Shown here piece after piece: positions 43,810 to 44,778 of a stretch of DNA of 44,778 bases. Under the pieces are notes generated by a model. It had not been told where the DNA came from. It was given only the letters and a program-made list of their open reading frames with translations, and ran no database searches. The position numbers were made by a program, and so were the translations under genes. Location: the NCBI GenBank assembly GCA_026931725.1, contig JAIXLE010000036.1:1-44778 (forward strand), in the 5' to 3' direction. This stretch comes from Bacteroidales bacterium. GTDB taxonomy: Bacteria; Planctomycetota; Planctomycetia; Gemmatales; Gemmataceae. Every line of letters begins with the position of its first letter. The first letter of the stretch is position 1.

Positions 43810-44778
43810 TCAGGGTTTTTCTCGGATGCGGGAGAGGGTATCGGGGTCCGTCGCATACAGTGTTTCCAGCGCGGTTTGTAGGCGTTGAGCGGCCTCCTCC
43901 TCTCCCGATTTCCGCAAATCTTGCAATTGCCGGAGAATGGCATCCAGGACGGGCGCGGATTGCAGTGGAACGGGAGTCGAGTTCAATCCTTCCAATCCTC
44001 GTTGTGCCAGAGTGACCCAGCGGGCTTCGGTTTCCAGGCTGGAAAAGGCGGGGATCAAATTCTCCCAGATTTGGCGTGCCGTCACGAAGTCGCCGGAACG
44101 GACAAACGCTAACCCGCGGTAGTACCAGCGTTCCGCCTCGGATCGGTATTGCACTTTTGATCCTGCTTCGAGAGCCCATTTCAGTTCACGGCGTGTGGCC
44201 AGTTGCCGGGCCGCCGTCGCCAGTTCCTCGCGGTGAGAATCGGGATACCGCCGGCCCAGCGGTTCGAGATACTCGTTCCAGGCGCGATCCCAGTCATCCG
44301 GGTTCGCGGATGCCAGTAAGGGCACGGCTTGGGACCAGAGTTCCTCCGGGCTAGGGTGCGGCCAGAACAAGCCCGTCAGCAGCAACCCGACGACGACCAG
44401 GAAAGCCGGTATCACGACGATTGGCCGGGACATGAGCGGGCGTGGCGGGCCATCTTCGTCAGAATTTCCGTGGTCAGAATCTTCTGTCAGCGCTGCGGTT
44501 TCGAGGGTATCGCCGGGATCGGCTGGCCAGGCGACCTGTACGCCTTTGCGTTCGAGCTTGCCCCGAATCCGGTCCAGTTGTTCCAGCACGACGGCAGCAC
44601 TGGCGGGGCGGCGGGACGGTTCCTTGGTGAGTAGCCCGCAGATCAAGTCATCGAGTTCCGGCGGCAGTTTGGGAACGAGATTTGCTGGGCGTTCCGGCAG
44701 AGTGTAGCAGTGTTTGTGCATGAACTCGGCTGTCGATGTGGCCATGAAAGGCGGACGGCCCGTGACGATGGTGTAGAG
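43810..44778 (-). CDS. Transmembrane Ser/Thr protein kinase, N-terminal part beyond the window
   Basis: The frame is open to the last base of the window, so only the C-terminal 322 residues are present. They begin LYTIVTGRPPFMATSTAEFM, kinase subdomain IX/X, and continue with LDDLICGLLTKEPSRRPASA, whose arginine belongs to subdomain XI; the ATP and catalytic loops are off the edge. After an acidic juxtamembrane linker comes one helix, IVVIPAFLVVVGLLLTGLFW. A helical domain of about 190 residues then lies outside the membrane (SEELWSQ-like TPR-type segments such as RWYYRGLAFVRSGDFVTARQIWENL). This is the PknB-like receptor-kinase layout common in planctomycetes. The sensor part could bind peptides or proteins; no ligand is evident. 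Confidence 0.92.
   Translation of the reverse strand, partial: LYTIVTGRPPFMATSTAEFMHKHCYTLPERPANLVPKLPPELDDLICGLLTKEPSRRPASAAVVLEQLDRIRGKLERKGVQVAWPADPGDTLETAALTEDSDHGNSDEDGPPRPLMSRPIVVIPAFLVVVGLLLTGLFWPHPSPEELWSQAVPLLASANPDDWDRAWNEYLEPLGRRYPDSHREELATAARQLATRRELKWALEAGSKVQYRSEAERWYYRGLAFVRSGDFVTARQIWENLIPAFSSLETEARWVTLAQRGLEGLNSTPVPLQSAPVLDAILRQLQDLRKSGEEEAAQRLQTALETLYATDPDTLSRIREKP

Noticed and set aside
1-44778. CRISPR arrays, tRNA or rRNA genes, insertion sequences
   Set aside because: No regular short repeats, cloverleaf-like stretch with CCA-proximal arm, rRNA signature or transposase frame was seen in any spacer or frame.

Overview
The window looks like a chromosomal segment of a planctomycete, most likely Gemmataceae or a close relative. 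The markers are a BBP7-type beta-barrel protein, a Tat-exported DUF1501 protein, DUF1571, a PVC-type dehydrogenase/cytochrome c fusion, a bacterial XPB helicase, exported short leucine-rich repeats, a transmembrane Ser/Thr kinase, and an exosortase inside a glycan cluster. I cannot name genus or species. Genes are densely packed: no gene-free stretch exceeds about 265 bases. I found no rRNA, tRNA, CRISPR array or insertion sequence. Both ends cut through genes: an outer-membrane transporter-like protein at the left and a Ser/Thr kinase at the right.

Region 1 (1-7923, + strand): a truncated MetA-like outer-membrane protein, an unrecognised Tat-exported protein, a DUF1501 protein, and two large exported alpha/beta-hydrolase proteins. 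Each of the last two has one intact and one degenerate hydrolase half, in opposite order. The group looks like an export/catabolic operon.

Region 2 (8019-17807, - strand): a nine-gene exosortase and glycan cluster. In transcription order it holds an exosortase, a VanZ-like membrane protein, a GT4 enzyme, an O-antigen ligase/polymerase-like protein, another GT4, a membrane GT2, a hexapeptide acyltransferase, a soluble GT2, and a last glycosyltransferase. The first six genes are joined by five successive 4-base stop/start overlaps. Parts of the block are clearly more AT-rich than the flanks. No PEP-CTERM-like substrate is encoded in the window.

Region 3 (17974-28317): mixed housekeeping and envelope genes. 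These are a two-FHA protein, purC, rarD, rpe, a BBP7 barrel, a DUF1571 protein, a GT-C-like membrane protein, an M20 tripeptidase-like enzyme and an LRR protein. The rarD-rpe spacer can be drawn as a closed multi-helix RNA ending one base before the rpe Shine-Dalgarno.

Region 4 (28410-34531): a PVC-type membrane-bound dehydrogenase/cytochrome c whose Shine-Dalgarno lies inside a 9-bp stem, a bacterial XPB helicase, and a convergent FAD/NAD(P) oxidoreductase.

Region 5 (34626-42150, - strand): a Gld-type ABC operon of ATPase, enlarged permease, GldG-like auxiliary protein and DUF4340 protein. A 9-bp inverted repeat flanks its probable promoter. Region 6 (42324-44778): an exported SAM methyltransferase, a WrbA-like quinone reductase, and the C-terminal part of a Ser/Thr kinase.

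The best candidates for something undescribed are the rpe leader RNA, the compact exosortase operon with its leader hairpins, and the mirror-image esterase pair.
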